From: Lactococcus carnosus
GTDB lineage: Bacteria > Bacillota > Bacilli > Lactobacillales > Streptococcaceae
Assembly (NCBI RefSeq): GCF_006770265.1
Contig: NZ_CP017194.1
Location: 1,178,001 to 1,242,000 of the forward strand
Reading direction: 5' to 3'
Length of the DNA stretch: 64,000 bases
The number at the start of each line of letters is the position of its first letter. Position 1 is the first letter of the stretch. The position numbers and the translations under genes were made by a program. Below are positions 36,102 through 45,743 of this stretch, in pieces. Below the pieces are notes generated by a model. That model was not told the origin of the DNA. It searched no databases and was given only the letters and a program-made list of their open reading frames with translations.

Positions 36102-36214
36102 ATTATCTCCTTGTCGTTAGTGTTCATTTCTTGCATTAATATGGTGAGGACTGTGTTTATCATTCTCATAGACAAATTTTCACCCTATTAGCCAGGCATT
36201 AACCGCCTTTAATC

Positions 36215-36373
36215 CTACTTTTTTGTTAAGTAGATAGCTATGAGACAAAGTAGGATCCTAGCCAAACCTATGATGCCACTTAACAACTCAGATAAGATAA
36301 CAGGCAGTATATACATAGAAAGTAGACACATGATAAATCCGATGAAAGCGATTAAAAGCGTAATTTTTTGCAT
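36215..36373 (-). CDS. Candidate bacteriocin immunity protein, 52 aa, two membrane helices
   Basis: A 52-codon ORF whose ATG overlaps the stop of the bacteriocin-like gene (TAATG), so it is probably translated by re-initiation. It is almost entirely hydrophobic: MQKITLLIAFIGFIMCLLSM forms the first helix, a second spans about residues 28-49, and the end is LTKK. Small two-helix membrane proteins immediately after class II bacteriocin genes usually give self-immunity. I recognise no specific family; function is inferred from position and shape. Confidence 0.7.
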   Translation of the reverse strand: MQKITLLIAFIGFIMCLLSMYILPVILSELLSGIIGLARILLCLIAIYLTKK

Positions 36374-36762
36374 TAAAAATCACACCAACCATTGTTCCTG
36401 TGCTTATCTCTTTGATCAAACCATTTTGCAACCGCTCCCCCTATAGATAATGAACCTACTCCTAGTAAAATTCCTACAACGATGCCTGACACCCGATTTG
36501 CAATCTGGGTATTTACAAACTGTCTCAATCCATGAGTAAATGCTCTAGTAGCCTGTCCTCTACCAACTCTTCTAATGAATGCTTTGGCAAGATATAACCC
36601 ACTCCTACCAGTGTATAGACCAATTGTCCAATTCACAGCGGCATTAATACCTGTTGCTACGGTCCAATTCGGTACAGACAGTCCCCCATCTACATGCATC
36701 ATTTCATGTTCTGATAGCTCCATATAACTAGCTGGCATATCTAGTACATTTTTTTTCATCAT
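36373..36762 (-). CDS. Double-glycine-leader bacteriocin-like peptide (large class II type)
   Basis: The start is the ATG-ATG pair at 36762/36759 after AGGAGGATAAA; longer in-frame starts upstream are rejected. The leader MPASYMELSEHEMMHVDGG fits the LSxxELxxIxGG consensus for C39 cleavage. The remaining mature part is about 102 aa, large for class II, with two hydrophobic stretches (INAAVNWTIGLYTG and SGIVVGILLGVGSLSIGGAVA), an Arg-rich middle and a C-terminal NNGWCDF with a single Cys. No close relative is recalled. It sits with its exporter and a candidate immunity gene, which supports a bacteriocin or peptide signal. Confidence 0.75.
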   Translation of the reverse strand: MMKKNVLDMPASYMELSEHEMMHVDGGLSVPNWTVATGINAAVNWTIGLYTGRSGLYLAKAFIRRVGRGQATRAFTHGLRQFVNTQIANRVSGIVVGILLGVGSLSIGGAVAKWFDQRDKHRNNGWCDF

Positions 36763-36815
36763 TTTATCCTCCTCTGTTTTCATCCCCACCACCATGAAAG
36801 AAATGAACACTTACT

Positions 36816-37340
36816 TCATTGTTTTAAATTTAATTGTTTGATCAGCCACTGCCAATAAGTCTCCTTATCATAGACAATATCTGCTGTAACTGGCATAGAC
36901 GCATTAACTTGTATCTGATCATCCTTTGCAGTTAAGTTCTGATTTTTAAGTGTGATGTTAACTTGATAGAAAAGTTGTTGCTCGTTTCCGACTGTTTGCG
37001 TGAGTGTCCCATCACTGATTGAGTTCACCACGCCTTTTAAGAGACCATACTTTGATGTGTTCACGCCATTAAGAGAGACTTTTACACTATCTTTAAGCTT
37101 AATCTTCGTTCTATCTTGTGCAGAGATATAGGCTTCTACCATCAAATTTTTATCAGTCGCAGTTGTAATTTGTGCGATAGGTTCGAAAGCTTGTATACCA
37201 AGCCCATTTTTAATCAATGCTAGATAATGGACTTTTCCATCTTTATCAGCTGTCAAATTCGTCAACGTATCATTTGAAGACTTAAGATTTTTTTGAGCGT
37301 TTAACTCAGAGATTTTAGGTCTATCGACTGTTTCCTGCAC
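36816..37340 (-). pseudogene. LcnD/HlyD-type bacteriocin secretion accessory protein, N-terminally truncated
   Basis: 174 aa covering only the C-terminal third of a roughly 470-aa accessory protein: SELNAQKNLKSSNDTLTNL is the end of the coiled coil, followed by the beta-barrel and adapter (VHYLALIKNGLGIQAFEPIAQI to the end). The N-terminal membrane anchor and most of the coiled coil are absent. The only start is a GTG placed 4 nt after a TATACT, with no ribosome site. Without an anchored partner, the exporter may not secrete efficiently unless another LcnD exists. Confidence 0.75.
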
Positions 37341-37427
37341 TTCTAGTATAACACACGTGACATTAAAAAGTTAGCTAGATTATAAACCGCTTTATTGTTA
37401 ATTAAGCCCTAGGGAGGTAAATAAAAA

Positions 37428-37444
37428 AACACGTCAAACGTGTT
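37428..37444 (-). terminator. metA terminator
   Basis: AACACG/CGTGTT hairpin followed by TTTTTTT on the minus strand; the upstream arm touches the metA stop codon. Confidence 0.85.
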
Positions 37445-38370
37445 CAAAGGTTATAATATTCATACTTAGCTAGCTCACTTAAGTCATATGGTGTATCTTG
37501 ATAGACTGCGTAATTAAGCCAGTTTGAAAAGAAAAGACTGGCTGCACTGGACCAATTCATCTGAGGTGTCTGACTGGGATCATCATGAGGGTAATAGTGA
37601 TCTGGTACATGCCCGCTTGTCAGTTTATCTCGCTGATACTCAAAATCAAGTGTCATTCGGTCATACTCTAGATGCCCAAAGCTGTAGACTTCACGTAGAT
37701 TTTTTTTGGCGACGATAGACAGGCCTGATGTCTCACCATAGGACAAGATATCAAAATCCTGTGGCAGATCTTGAGCATCAGTTTCTGTACTACGTGAGTG
37801 GGGGCTGAAAAATACATCATCGAATCCCCTAAATAAAACATGCTTGGAATTTTCTACAGACTGCTCGTAAACCCCCCATAGTTTTTCAGCTAAGGCGTGT
37901 TTAGCTATCCCATATCTCGCATATAAGCCAGCCTGTGCCCCCCAACAGATATGTAGCGTTGAATAGACGTGCGAACGTGACCACTCAAAAATAGCCGTTA
38001 ATTCATCCCAATAATCGACTGCCTCAAATGCTAAATCTTCAACAGGTGCACCCGTGACGATCATACCATCATAATAGTCTGAGTCAATCTCATCAAAACG
38101 CTTATAAAAAGTATCTAAATGGTTTTGTGTGATATTTTTTGACTTATGACTGCTCATATGTAAAAAATCAACTTTGACTTGTAAAGGTGTATTCGATAAT
38201 AGTGCTAAAATTTGCGTTTCTGTGACCATTTTTCGTGGCATGAGATTGACGACTAGGATGTTCATTGTTCGAATATCCTGATGACTAGCCCGCGCTTCAT
38301 CCATGACAAAAATATTATCAGCTTCTAATAATTTAACAGCAGGCAATTGTTTATTAATTTTTACTGGCAT
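37444..38370 (-). CDS. metA: Homoserine O-acyltransferase (MetA family)
   Basis: Activates homoserine for methionine synthesis by O-succinylation or, as in many firmicutes, O-acetylation. 308 aa; [11 protein letters not shown] start, [12 protein letters not shown], the nucleophile in [11 protein letters not shown] (Cys), the YGxxK/H-region and [10 protein letters not shown] (catalytic His-Glu). Acyl donor cannot be settled by eye. AGGAGG ribosome site. Single gene with its own terminator. Confidence 0.93.
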   Translation of the reverse strand: MPVKINKQLPAVKLLEADNIFVMDEARASHQDIRTMNILVVNLMPRKMVTETQILALLSNTPLQVKVDFLHMSSHKSKNITQNHLDTFYKRFDEIDSDYYDGMIVTGAPVEDLAFEAVDYWDELTAIFEWSRSHVYSTLHICWGAQAGLYARYGIAKHALAEKLWGVYEQSVENSKHVLFRGFDDVFFSPHSRSTETDAQDLPQDFDILSYGETSGLSIVAKKNLREVYSFGHLEYDRMTLDFEYQRDKLTSGHVPDHYYPHDDPSQTPQMNWSSAASLFFSNWLNYAVYQDTPYDLSELAKYEYYNL

Positions 38371-38457
38371 TCCTTACCTCCTATTTTTATATCATCTTTA
38401 TATTTTAGCATGTTTCCCCATTGTTTTAAGTCATGGGTAACTTATATTAGGGTATTA

Positions 38458-38479
38458 AAAAAAACTATAAATAGTTTTA
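38458..38479 (-). terminator. Terminator after the DUF1054 gene
   Basis: AAAACTA-ttta-TAGTTTT followed by TTTT on the minus strand, directly after the DUF1054 stop. Confidence 0.8.
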
Positions 38480-39064
38480 ATCGTTTAGTGCTTGATAAAG
38501 TGGAAATAATGTGTCAAAAGTGTTTAGGATATAGGCTTGGGGATCCGTGTCCCATAAAGTGGCATCTCTTTTTATCACACGGCCAACTTCAAATTCTCCT
38601 TTTTTGACAGCTTTTAGTCGCTTAATAGCAGCTTCAATCCCTTGGTTTACTGGGAAATAATCAGGTTTTGTATGGTCTGTCGAGTAGACAAAGTCATCAG
38701 GAAAGGTATGGTGATCCGTTAGATATGTCGCATACTTTTCTTTATTGGCTGGATTATCGATGATTGATAAGTACATGAATACGTAGTCTTCCCATATCCC
38801 TAACTGTAAATGGGCTTGTGATTTATAGCCTCTTTTATTGTTAGAAATAGCCGACCAAGTACTTTCTGGAGCATATCTTGAGCGTCTTCTATGTTGGGCA
38901 ATATGGACAAATGTTTCCTGTCCAGTATAAGCCGTTAGCCGCTCAGCAACTGCTGTCATGATATCTGAAAATATGGGCTGAATGTCCGAGCGAATGGCGA
39001 CCATCCGCTCATCTAATCCTGCAACGTCAAATACCTTAAAAGAGGTATCATCAAAACACTTCAT
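38477..39064 (-). CDS. DUF1054 family protein (YktB-like)
   Basis: 195 aa matching the YktB/DUF1054 family: MxAIRSDIQPIFSDI near the N-terminus, HIAQHRRRSRYAPESTW and the LGIWEDYVFMYLSII block. The family is widespread in bacilli and unassigned functionally. Soluble; single gene with its own terminator. No operon partner. Confidence 0.8.
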   Translation of the reverse strand: MKCFDDTSFKVFDVAGLDERMVAIRSDIQPIFSDIMTAVAERLTAYTGQETFVHIAQHRRRSRYAPESTWSAISNNKRGYKSQAHLQLGIWEDYVFMYLSIIDNPANKEKYATYLTDHHTFPDDFVYSTDHTKPDYFPVNQGIEAAIKRLKAVKKGEFEVGRVIKRDATLWDTDPQAYILNTFDTLFPLYQALND

Positions 39065-39175
39065 CTAAAAAACCTTCCAAATCTTAACTTAATGCCTAGG
39101 CGATTGCATAGGGCTGTGATATACATTTATGTAGCGAAGACATCTTGCTTGGCAGACAAGCCTTGTATACCCCAT

Positions 39176-40444
39176 TTATCCTGCTTGGTAGACAACCTTA
39201 CCATTACAGAGCGTATAGGCGATGACACCTTGTAATGCTTCTCCGACAAATGGTGAATTACTAGCTTTTGATGCAAAATCGTCTGTAATAATCTTGACAG
39301 CTTGCGCATCAAAAATAAGCAGATCTGCTGGTCCGTTTTCTGCTAGGTAGCCAGCGTCAAACTGATAGAGTTTGGCAGGGTTACTTGTCATTTTTTCAAG
39401 TAGTTGCATCAGTGATAAATGACCTGGTGCAACTAAATGCGTCATACCGAGTGCTAAAGCAGTCTCTAAACCTGTCATTCCTGAAGGTGCCTTGATCAAT
39501 TCTTGGTCTTTTTCTTCATGTGTATGTGGTGCATGATCAGTTGCAATCAGGTCAATCGTACCATCTTGAAGGCCGACAATCAACTTTTCAATATCAGATT
39601 GACGCCGAAGGGGCGGATTAAGTTTAGCATTTGACGCATGTGTCAAAATCGCCTGTTCAGTCATCGAAAAATGCTGAGGTGTGACTTCTGCTGTGATATT
39701 TGCTCCTAAAGATTTTGCAAATCTAACGACATCAACTGATTGACCAGCAGATAGATGCTGGAAGTGTACACGCGCTTGTGTATCTAGCGCTAGCATGGCA
39801 TCACGCGCAACCATGCTATATTCGGAAACAGTTGGTGCCCCTGTCACGCCACACTTGTGCGCAATTTCACCATCATTTATACCTAACACATCAGTTAACT
39901 GTGGGTCCTCCTCATGCAAGGATAAAACAGTATCATGTGTGACAGCCAGCTGCATGGCTTGACGGACCTTTCCAGCATCAGTAAAGGGAATGCCATCATC
40001 AGAAAAGCCGACAGCACCTGCTGATAATAGGCTAGCAAAATCAGTCAGATGTTGCCCATCAAATTTATCCGTAATCGTCGCCACACTCTTGACATGAATT
40101 GCTTCACGTGCACCAGATGTTAAAACTTCTGTTAAGGTATCGACTGTTGACACTGTTGGATTTGTATTAGCCATCATCACAACCGTCGTAAAACCACCAC
40201 GTGCAGCAGCAAGTGCACCCGTATGTATATCCTCTTTATGCGTCTGACCTGGTTCTCTAAAATGAACATGTACATCTATTAGGCCAGGCGCGACAATTTT
40301 GCCAGTAGCATCAATCACTTCAGCGCCATCAACCGAGATATGTTCACCGATTTTAATAATTTTTTCATCTTCGATTAAGAGATCACAAACACCATCAAAT
40401 TGGGTTTTGGGATCCATGACACGTCCATTTTTTATGAGTAGCAT
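39176..40444 (-). CDS. pyrC: Dihydroorotase
   Basis: Third step of pyrimidine synthesis, cyclising carbamoyl-aspartate. 422 aa from ATG 40444 ([12 protein letters not shown]), which follows AAAGG; a TTG 11 codons earlier is less likely. Zinc-ligand motif [24 protein letters not shown], and [10 protein letters not shown] are intact, giving a class I enzyme. It lies 53 bp after pyrE in the same direction, so pyrE-pyrC is probably one unit. No PyrR leader was recognised upstream of pyrE. Confidence 0.95.
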   Translation of the reverse strand: MLLIKNGRVMDPKTQFDGVCDLLIEDEKIIKIGEHISVDGAEVIDATGKIVAPGLIDVHVHFREPGQTHKEDIHTGALAAARGGFTTVVMMANTNPTVSTVDTLTEVLTSGAREAIHVKSVATITDKFDGQHLTDFASLLSAGAVGFSDDGIPFTDAGKVRQAMQLAVTHDTVLSLHEEDPQLTDVLGINDGEIAHKCGVTGAPTVSEYSMVARDAMLALDTQARVHFQHLSAGQSVDVVRFAKSLGANITAEVTPQHFSMTEQAILTHASNAKLNPPLRRQSDIEKLIVGLQDGTIDLIATDHAPHTHEEKDQELIKAPSGMTGLETALALGMTHLVAPGHLSLMQLLEKMTSNPAKLYQFDAGYLAENGPADLLIFDAQAVKIITDDFASKASNSPFVGEALQGVIAYTLCNGKVVYQAG

Positions 40445-40497
40445 GTGTGTGAGGCCCTTTCTATACAAGTCAGTCAAGTTCAGCGATTAATCGCTGT

Positions 40498-41130
40498 TTA
40501 GTCCTGCCAAGTCGTTTGATTTTCTTTGAACTTCTTCAACAACTGTAACTCATCAGCATCTACATAACCGATCACTTTCGCAATTTCAATCAGATCAGAA
40601 TAAGTTGATAAAGTAAGTAATGGCAAGTTCGCTTTTTTAAAGTTGTCGATACCACGTGCTAATTCGTAGGTAAAGATTGCCGCAACACCTAAAACATCAG
40701 CACCTTCACGAGTAGCCGCCTCAGCAGTCCCAATGACAGAGCCACCTGTTGAAATCAAGTCTTCTATAATGACCATCTTTTGATTTTTAACGATACGACC
40801 TTCAACCTGGTTACCTGCACCATGATCTTTAGCCTTAGAGCGGATATAAACCATCGGTAAGTCTAGAATTTCAGCAACCCATGCTGCATGGGGCACACCT
40901 CCAGTAGCGGCACCAGCGATGACTTCAACCTCTGGGAATTCCGCACGAATACGGTCTGCAAAGCCTTGCGCAATTCTACGACGTACTTCTGGGTATGAAA
41001 TCGTAATTCTATTATCCGTATAGATAGGTGATTTAATCCCACTCGCCCATGTAAATGGATTTGTTGGTTGGAGAAAGACCGCCTTAATATCGAGTAGGTC
41101 CTTGGCAATTTCACGTGATAATGTTTGCAT
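40498..41130 (-). CDS. pyrE: Orotate phosphoribosyltransferase
   Basis: Joins orotate to PRPP, giving OMP. 210 aa with the PRPP-binding motif [12 protein letters not shown] and the long form N-terminus [34 protein letters not shown] and [15 protein letters not shown] are characteristic. AGAGAG is a weak ribosome site. The -10 TAAAAT lies upstream near 41163. Confidence 0.96.
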   Translation of the reverse strand: MQTLSREIAKDLLDIKAVFLQPTNPFTWASGIKSPIYTDNRITISYPEVRRRIAQGFADRIRAEFPEVEVIAGAATGGVPHAAWVAEILDLPMVYIRSKAKDHGAGNQVEGRIVKNQKMVIIEDLISTGGSVIGTAEAATREGADVLGVAAIFTYELARGIDNFKKANLPLLTLSTYSDLIEIAKVIGYVDADELQLLKKFKENQTTWQD

Positions 41131-41196
41131 GTTGTGCTCTCTTTCAAATATAGTCTGTTATCATTTTATCATAAGATTTGGAGAATTGTTACTGTT

Positions 41197-43107
41197 TCAT
41201 TCACCAAGCGCTTCAGATTTTTCTAGCCACTGTTCTTCTGCCACTTCTTTTTCAAGGAATAACACATCTAAGTCTCTTTGCAGATCATTTAGTGCCACAA
41301 AGTCTTCTGAAGCAGCTACCATGGCAATATGGAGCTGATCAATTTTGTCATCTAACCTGCTTAATTGTGCTTCAAGTTCTGCTACTTCACGTGTCAATTT
41401 TCGACGCCATTTTTGATCTGCTTTGGCATCTTGATAGCTTGACGGTTTGTCTTTTTGACCTACTTCTTCAGCTTCCGCATTTAAAAGCGCTTCAATTTCG
41501 GCTTCTTCTGCCTTTTTCTCAAGATAATAATCGTAGTCACCTAGATAGAGTTTGCTGCCAGTGGCTGAAATTTCTAAGACTTTATCGGCGACTCGATTAA
41601 TAAAATAGCGGTCATGACTAACAAACAAGAGCGTCCCATCAAAGTCAATCAGGGCATTTTCTAAGACTTCTCGACTATCAATATCTAAATGGTTAGTAGG
41701 CTCATCCAAAACAAGGAAATTATCCCGATGCATCGATAGCTTGGCAAGTAGCAAGCGGGCCTTCTCACCACCAGATAACATGCCAACTGATTTTTGTACA
41801 TCGTCACCTGAAAAGAGGAAAGCGCCTAGCCTATTTCTAATTTCAACCTCAGGAATCAGCGTATGTTGCTGCCAAAGTTCTTCTATAACCGTATTTGAGG
41901 CCGTCAAATCCCGCTGTTCTTGGTCATAGTAACCCATCGCGACGTTTGCCCCAAGTTTTATCTCACCATCAATCAGCGGAAGTTTACCCACAATCGATTT
42001 GATTAAGGTTGACTTGCCAATCCCATTCGGCCCGACGATCGCAATAGCATCATACTTACGTTCTTCTAGATTAATTGGACTGGATAGGACAGTTGTATCA
42101 TAACCTATAGCACCGGCATTTATCGTAAGCACCACATTTCCTGACTCGACTTCAGGTGAGAACGTAAAATGCGCTGACTTATCACTGACCACTGGCTGAT
42201 CTAAGCGATCCATCTTTTCTAGTTTTTTACGTCTAGACTGGGCACGTTTGGTTGTCGAGGCACGTGCAAGATTACGATTGACAAAGTCTTCTAGACTGGC
42301 AATTTCTTTTTGTTGCTTATCATACTGTTTGGCTTGCGCCGCTAATTTTTCAGCCTTCAGCGCGATGTACCTACTATAATTACCAGCAAATTTGTCAAGT
42401 TTACCACGTGATAGTTCTAGTGTTTCAGTCGTCACTTTATCTAAAAAATAACGGTCATGACTGACAATCAAAATCGCACCGTGATAATTTTTTAAATAGT
42501 TTTCTAACCAAAGTAAGGTTTCAATGTCTAAGTGGTTAGTTGGTTCATCTAATATCAAAAGCTGTGGATTTTCAAGTAAGATCTTAGCTAAGGCAAGCCG
42601 TGTTTTTTGTCCACCAGAGAGGCTCATGACCTCACGGGGCCAAAAATCCTGATCAAATTTAAAGCCGTTTAAGACATTTTTAATATCGGATTCATAGGTA
42701 AATCCCTTATTTTGACGAAAGTCTTCTGTCAACACATCATAGCGCGTCATCAAACTAGCTAACGCCTCTCCTGTCAAATCACCCATTTGGGCTTCCATCT
42801 GACGCAACTGCTTTTCTTGATTGATTTGCACCTCAAAAACACTCAACATTTCATCATAGATAGTACGATCTGATGAGAAGGTCGTTTCTTGTGCTAGATA
42901 GGACATGGTCAACTGCTTCATTTTTGAGATATCACCCATGCTAGGGGTTTCCACACCAGCAATTATTTTTAATAAGGTCGATTTTCCAGCACCATTTCGA
43001 CCAACAAGCGACACACGGGAATTATCTTGTATGGTAAAATTTATTTTTTCAAATAAAACATCTGCACCAAAAGTTCGAGAAATATTGTTTCCTTGTAGTA
43101 AAATCAT
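41197..43107 (-). CDS. ABC-F family ATPase (YdiF/YkpA-like)
   Basis: 636-aa tandem ATPase. Both nucleotide-binding domains are complete: GRNGAGKSTLL/LSGGQKTRLALAK/LILDEPTNHLDIETL and GPNGIGKSTLI/LSGGEKARLLLAK/LVLDEPTNHLDIDSRE. An inter-domain linker of about 75 residues (basic, ARASTTKRAQSRRKKLEK) and a C-terminal coiled coil (about 550-636) mark the YdiF/YkpA group. ABC-F proteins act on stalled ribosomes or give ribosome protection to antibiotics; resistance cannot be claimed here. Monocistronic. Confidence 0.9.
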   Translation of the reverse strand: MILLQGNNISRTFGADVLFEKINFTIQDNSRVSLVGRNGAGKSTLLKIIAGVETPSMGDISKMKQLTMSYLAQETTFSSDRTIYDEMLSVFEVQINQEKQLRQMEAQMGDLTGEALASLMTRYDVLTEDFRQNKGFTYESDIKNVLNGFKFDQDFWPREVMSLSGGQKTRLALAKILLENPQLLILDEPTNHLDIETLLWLENYLKNYHGAILIVSHDRYFLDKVTTETLELSRGKLDKFAGNYSRYIALKAEKLAAQAKQYDKQQKEIASLEDFVNRNLARASTTKRAQSRRKKLEKMDRLDQPVVSDKSAHFTFSPEVESGNVVLTINAGAIGYDTTVLSSPINLEERKYDAIAIVGPNGIGKSTLIKSIVGKLPLIDGEIKLGANVAMGYYDQEQRDLTASNTVIEELWQQHTLIPEVEIRNRLGAFLFSGDDVQKSVGMLSGGEKARLLLAKLSMHRDNFLVLDEPTNHLDIDSREVLENALIDFDGTLLFVSHDRYFINRVADKVLEISATGSKLYLGDYDYYLEKKAEEAEIEALLNAEAEEVGQKDKPSSYQDAKADQKWRRKLTREVAELEAQLSRLDDKIDQLHIAMVAASEDFVALNDLQRDLDVLFLEKEVAEEQWLEKSEALGE

Positions 43108-43224
43108 AAGTCTATTCTATCATAACTCCTAATCTTTATCTAATGACTAAGCCATTTTGTTTGACAACTTCACAAAGATTTGGTAATCTATTCACAAAGA
43201 ACACTTATGGAGGTACCACTACTG

Positions 43225-43884
43225 ATGGTCGTAACAAAATTTAACGAAGAACTACCCAAGGCTACTGCTAAGCGCTTGCCACAGTACTATCGCATTTTCA
43301 AGCAATTTGTGGCAGATAAAGTTGAACGCACAAATTCTCAAGCAATCGCTAAAAAATTAGGGGTTGATTCAGCTACTGTTAGACGTGACTTTTCCCTTTT
43401 TGGCGAACTTGGCAGACGTGGTTATGGCTATGATACGCTCGCATTGCGTGACTTTTTTAGTAACTTACTAGGAGATTCTGCAGAAACGAATATTGCCCTT
43501 GTCGGTGTTGGTAATCTAGGTCGTGCCTTGATCAACTACCGCTTCCATGATCGCAATAAAATGCGAATTACACAGGCCTATGATGTCTCTGGTAACCCAC
43601 TTGTTGGTACGACAACAGAGGATGGTATCCCAATCTATAACATTTCAGATCTTACAAAGAATCTTGCAGACGCCAACATCGAAACTGCAATTATCTCTGT
43701 TCAGAGTGACCGTGCCCAGGAAGTTGCGGATACTTTAATTCAGGCTGGTATTAAGGGCATCTTGAATTTCACACCAAGACGGCTAGAGGTGAGTGATGAT
43801 ATCACTGTCCAGTCAGTTGACTTGACTAGTGAGTTACAAACGCTATTATTTTTCATGCAAGATAAGAAAGAAACAACAAAGTAA
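43225..43884 (+). CDS. rex: Redox-sensing transcriptional repressor Rex
   Basis: 219-aa NADH/NAD sensor controlling fermentation genes. Start is ATG at 43225 after GGAGG; earlier in-frame starts lie in the leader. N-terminal winged helix ([36 protein letters not shown]) and C-terminal Rossmann domain ([15 protein letters not shown]). It is followed after 2 bp by a glutamine amidotransferase, so the two are co-transcribed. Confidence 0.95.
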   Translation: MVVTKFNEELPKATAKRLPQYYRIFKQFVADKVERTNSQAIAKKLGVDSATVRRDFSLFGELGRRGYGYDTLALRDFFSNLLGDSAETNIALVGVGNLGRALINYRFHDRNKMRITQAYDVSGNPLVGTTTEDGIPIYNISDLTKNLADANIETAIISVQSDRAQEVADTLIQAGIKGILNFTPRRLEVSDDITVQSVDLTSELQTLLFFMQDKKETTK

Positions 43885-43886
43885 TT

Positions 43887-44594
43887 ATGACAATTTTACA
43901 ACCGATCATCGGAGTCGCTGCAAATGAAAGACGAGATGCTGGTGATGATATGGGGCATATGGCCATATCCTATAATCCTTCAGGCTATATCAAAGCTGTA
44001 CAGATTGTTGGCGGGCTTCCTATCATGATTCCAATTGGTGATCCGCTAAGCGCTAAACGGTATATCTCTATGATTGATAAACTTGTCTTGGCAGGTGGTC
44101 AAAATGTAGCCCCAGAATTTTATGGGGAAGTGGAAACGATTAAGTCTAATGACTACAACCGGGAACGTGATGCCTTTGAACTTGCCCTAATTAACGAGGC
44201 AATCAAGCAGAATAAACCAATCATCGGGGTCTGTCGTGGCATGCAGCTCGTGAATGTCGCCCTTGGTGGGACACTTAATCAACACACACATCAACATTGG
44301 CAGGAAACACCAGTCACACAGACATCCCATGATGTGAGCATCCAAAAACACTCACCCCTCGAAAAAGTGTATGGTCTTCGGGCACATGTCAATTCATTTC
44401 ATCGACAAAGTTTAAAAAAAGTGGCACCGCAACTTGAAGTCATCGCCAAATCACTCGGTGATAATGTGATAGAGGCGGTTCAGTCTACTGATCCGACATT
44501 ACGCTTTCTAGGCGTCCAATGGCACCCTGATTTCATGTATAATGTCCGCGAGGAAGATTTAGGCTTCTTTAGGTATGCTGTTTTCAATTTATAA
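43887..44594 (+). CDS. Class I glutamine amidotransferase (gamma-glutamyl-GABA hydrolase-like)
   Basis: 235-aa PuuD/Spr-like class I glutamine amidotransferase. The nucleophile elbow is VCRGMQLVNVALGG, the His of the triad is in VQWHPDFMY, and NxNSFHRQSLKKV is the substrate-loop region. Family members hydrolyse gamma-glutamyl bonds; the physiological substrate in lactic acid bacteria is not established. Paired with rex; possibly redox-controlled with it. Followed by a 62-bp palindrome. Confidence 0.87.
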   Translation: MTILQPIIGVAANERRDAGDDMGHMAISYNPSGYIKAVQIVGGLPIMIPIGDPLSAKRYISMIDKLVLAGGQNVAPEFYGEVETIKSNDYNRERDAFELALINEAIKQNKPIIGVCRGMQLVNVALGGTLNQHTHQHWQETPVTQTSHDVSIQKHSPLEKVYGLRAHVNSFHRQSLKKVAPQLEVIAKSLGDNVIEAVQSTDPTLRFLGVQWHPDFMYNVREEDLGFFRYAVFNL

Positions 44595-44599
44595 CCGCT

Positions 44600-44661
44600 C
44601 ACTTTATAGGCTAAATCCCCCCTATTGATACGTCAATAGGGGGGATTTAGCCTATAAAGTG
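44600..44661. repeat. Perfect 29-bp inverted repeat with TACG loop
   Basis: Arms at 44600-44628 and 44633-44661 are exact complements, including CCCCCC/GGGGGG. Loop TACG is a stable tetraloop in RNA. No T-run follows on either strand, so it is not a standard terminator although it may still serve one for the rex-amidotransferase unit. Confidence 0.85.
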
Positions 44662-44678
44662 ATAATGATAAAACAAAA

Positions 44679-44706
44679 AAGTATCTCAACATATACTGAA
44701 ATACTT
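44679..44706. repeat. 28-bp palindromic repeat, left copy
   Basis: Left copy of an imperfect palindrome (AAGTATCTCA at one end, TGAAATACTT at the other). It matches the right copy at 45418-45445 in 26 of 28 positions, same orientation, and flanks the isochorismatase module. Confidence 0.85.
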
Positions 44707-44830
44707 CAAACTGTATACTGAGGAGATTTAAGGAAATAGTGTTGACTATATGGTTATGATTATTCTGTTATGTCCTCCTTTACATATCCATGCTATACTG
44801 TTCATATCAGAATTTAAAGAGGAATGTCAT

Positions 44831-45301
44831 ATGAAGTGTCTCATCGTAATAGATATGCAAGAAGACTATGTTGGTAGCCAGAGAAATCAAAGTAGATTTC
44901 CATATCAAGTAGATATATTGATTCATAACATCAATAAAAGAATTGCAACATACGCACCAAATCATGTTATTTACGTAACTAATCAATTTTTCTGGGAAAG
45001 CAAGCAATCAGAAAAAAAGAGTGTTGAAGGATTAGCTATTGTCTCAAAGCATATCTTTGAAAAAAGAAAAGCAAGCTGCTTTACAAATCAACTGATAAAT
45101 CTGTTACAAGAGTTAAATGTAAATGAGATTGAATTAGTCGGTGTGGACGGTAATTACTGCGTGCGGGCTTCTGCTTTAGCTGGTAAAAAAAGTGGTTTCA
45201 ACATATTATTTAATGAAAGTTGTATAGGTGTTAGTAAGCCATTAAAGTTCAAGAAAACGAGAAAATTATTAGCAAATAATGGTATAGCATTCACTTCTTA
45301 A
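44831..45301 (+). CDS. Isochorismatase-family cysteine hydrolase
   Basis: 156 aa from ATG 44831 after AGAGGA; earlier in-frame starts are rejected. Isochorismatase fold: CLIVIDMQEDYV (Asp8), a Lys in FEKRKASCF (about K80) and GVDGNYCVRASA (Cys110) give the Asp-Lys-Cys triad. The group contains nicotinamidases and related amidases; substrate unknown. The gene is clearly richer in A and T than neighbours and is bracketed by 28-bp repeats, suggesting recent acquisition. Confidence 0.82.
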   Translation: MKCLIVIDMQEDYVGSQRNQSRFPYQVDILIHNINKRIATYAPNHVIYVTNQFFWESKQSEKKSVEGLAIVSKHIFEKRKASCFTNQLINLLQELNVNEIELVGVDGNYCVRASALAGKKSGFNILFNESCIGVSKPLKFKKTRKLLANNGIAFTS

Positions 45302-45325
45302 CTGCATATGCTTTGATCAAACAAA

Positions 45326-45358
45326 ATATCCCAGATAATTAAATTTATCTGGGATATT
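45326..45358 (+). terminator. Terminator after the isochorismatase gene
   Basis: AATATCCCAGATAA / TTATCTGGGATATT arms near-perfect, 13-14 bp; T-run is short. Confidence 0.75.
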
Positions 45359-45417
45359 GTCTATTTAATTCATATAATGTATAAAGAAAAATGAACAAAA
45401 TACTTTGTTTTGAGTTT

Positions 45418-45445
45418 AAGTATCTCAACATATATTGAGATACTT
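45418..45445. repeat. 28-bp palindromic repeat, right copy
   Basis: Perfect or near-perfect palindrome (AAGTATCTCA...TGAGATACTT), 26 of 28 identical to the left copy at 44679-44706. It lies 11 bp from the stop of the LapA-like gene. Confidence 0.85.
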
Positions 45446-45455
45446 AGGTTTCTTG

Positions 45456-45743
45456 TTACTTATTTTTCAGTTGCTCTTGTAATTCTTTTAGTTCTTTTCT
45501 TGTTTCATCCTGAGCATTATCAACAATTTTTTTAACATCACTTCTCTTTACAGCCCAACCCGTAAACACACCAATGATATAAATTGCAAAAATCAAAATG
45601 AGTAAGGGGATGTCTAAAGAGAAGAAAATAATACTTAATTTTACTGACCCCATATTTTGAAAGCCAAAAATAAGGACTAAAATAAAGATGATTAATGATA
45701 AAACACGTTTTGGTGTTAAGATTTTCTTCATATTTTCCATCAT
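45456..45743 (-). CDS. LapA/DUF1049 family membrane protein
   Basis: 95 aa with two membrane helices (about residues 13-32 and 43-65: VLSLIIFILVLIFGFQNMG and LLILIFAIYIIGVFTGWAV) and a charged, coiled C-terminal tail (VDNAQDETRKELKELQEQLKNK). This architecture is that of LapA-domain (DUF1049) proteins. Role unknown. AGGAG ribosome site. Single gene. Confidence 0.8.
   Translation of the reverse strand: MMENMKKILTPKRVLSLIIFILVLIFGFQNMGSVKLSIIFFSLDIPLLILIFAIYIIGVFTGWAVKRSDVKKIVDNAQDETRKELKELQEQLKNK

Noticed and set aside
39127-39312. 61-aa minus-strand ORF
   Set aside because: Out-of-frame shadow of the pyrC 3' end.
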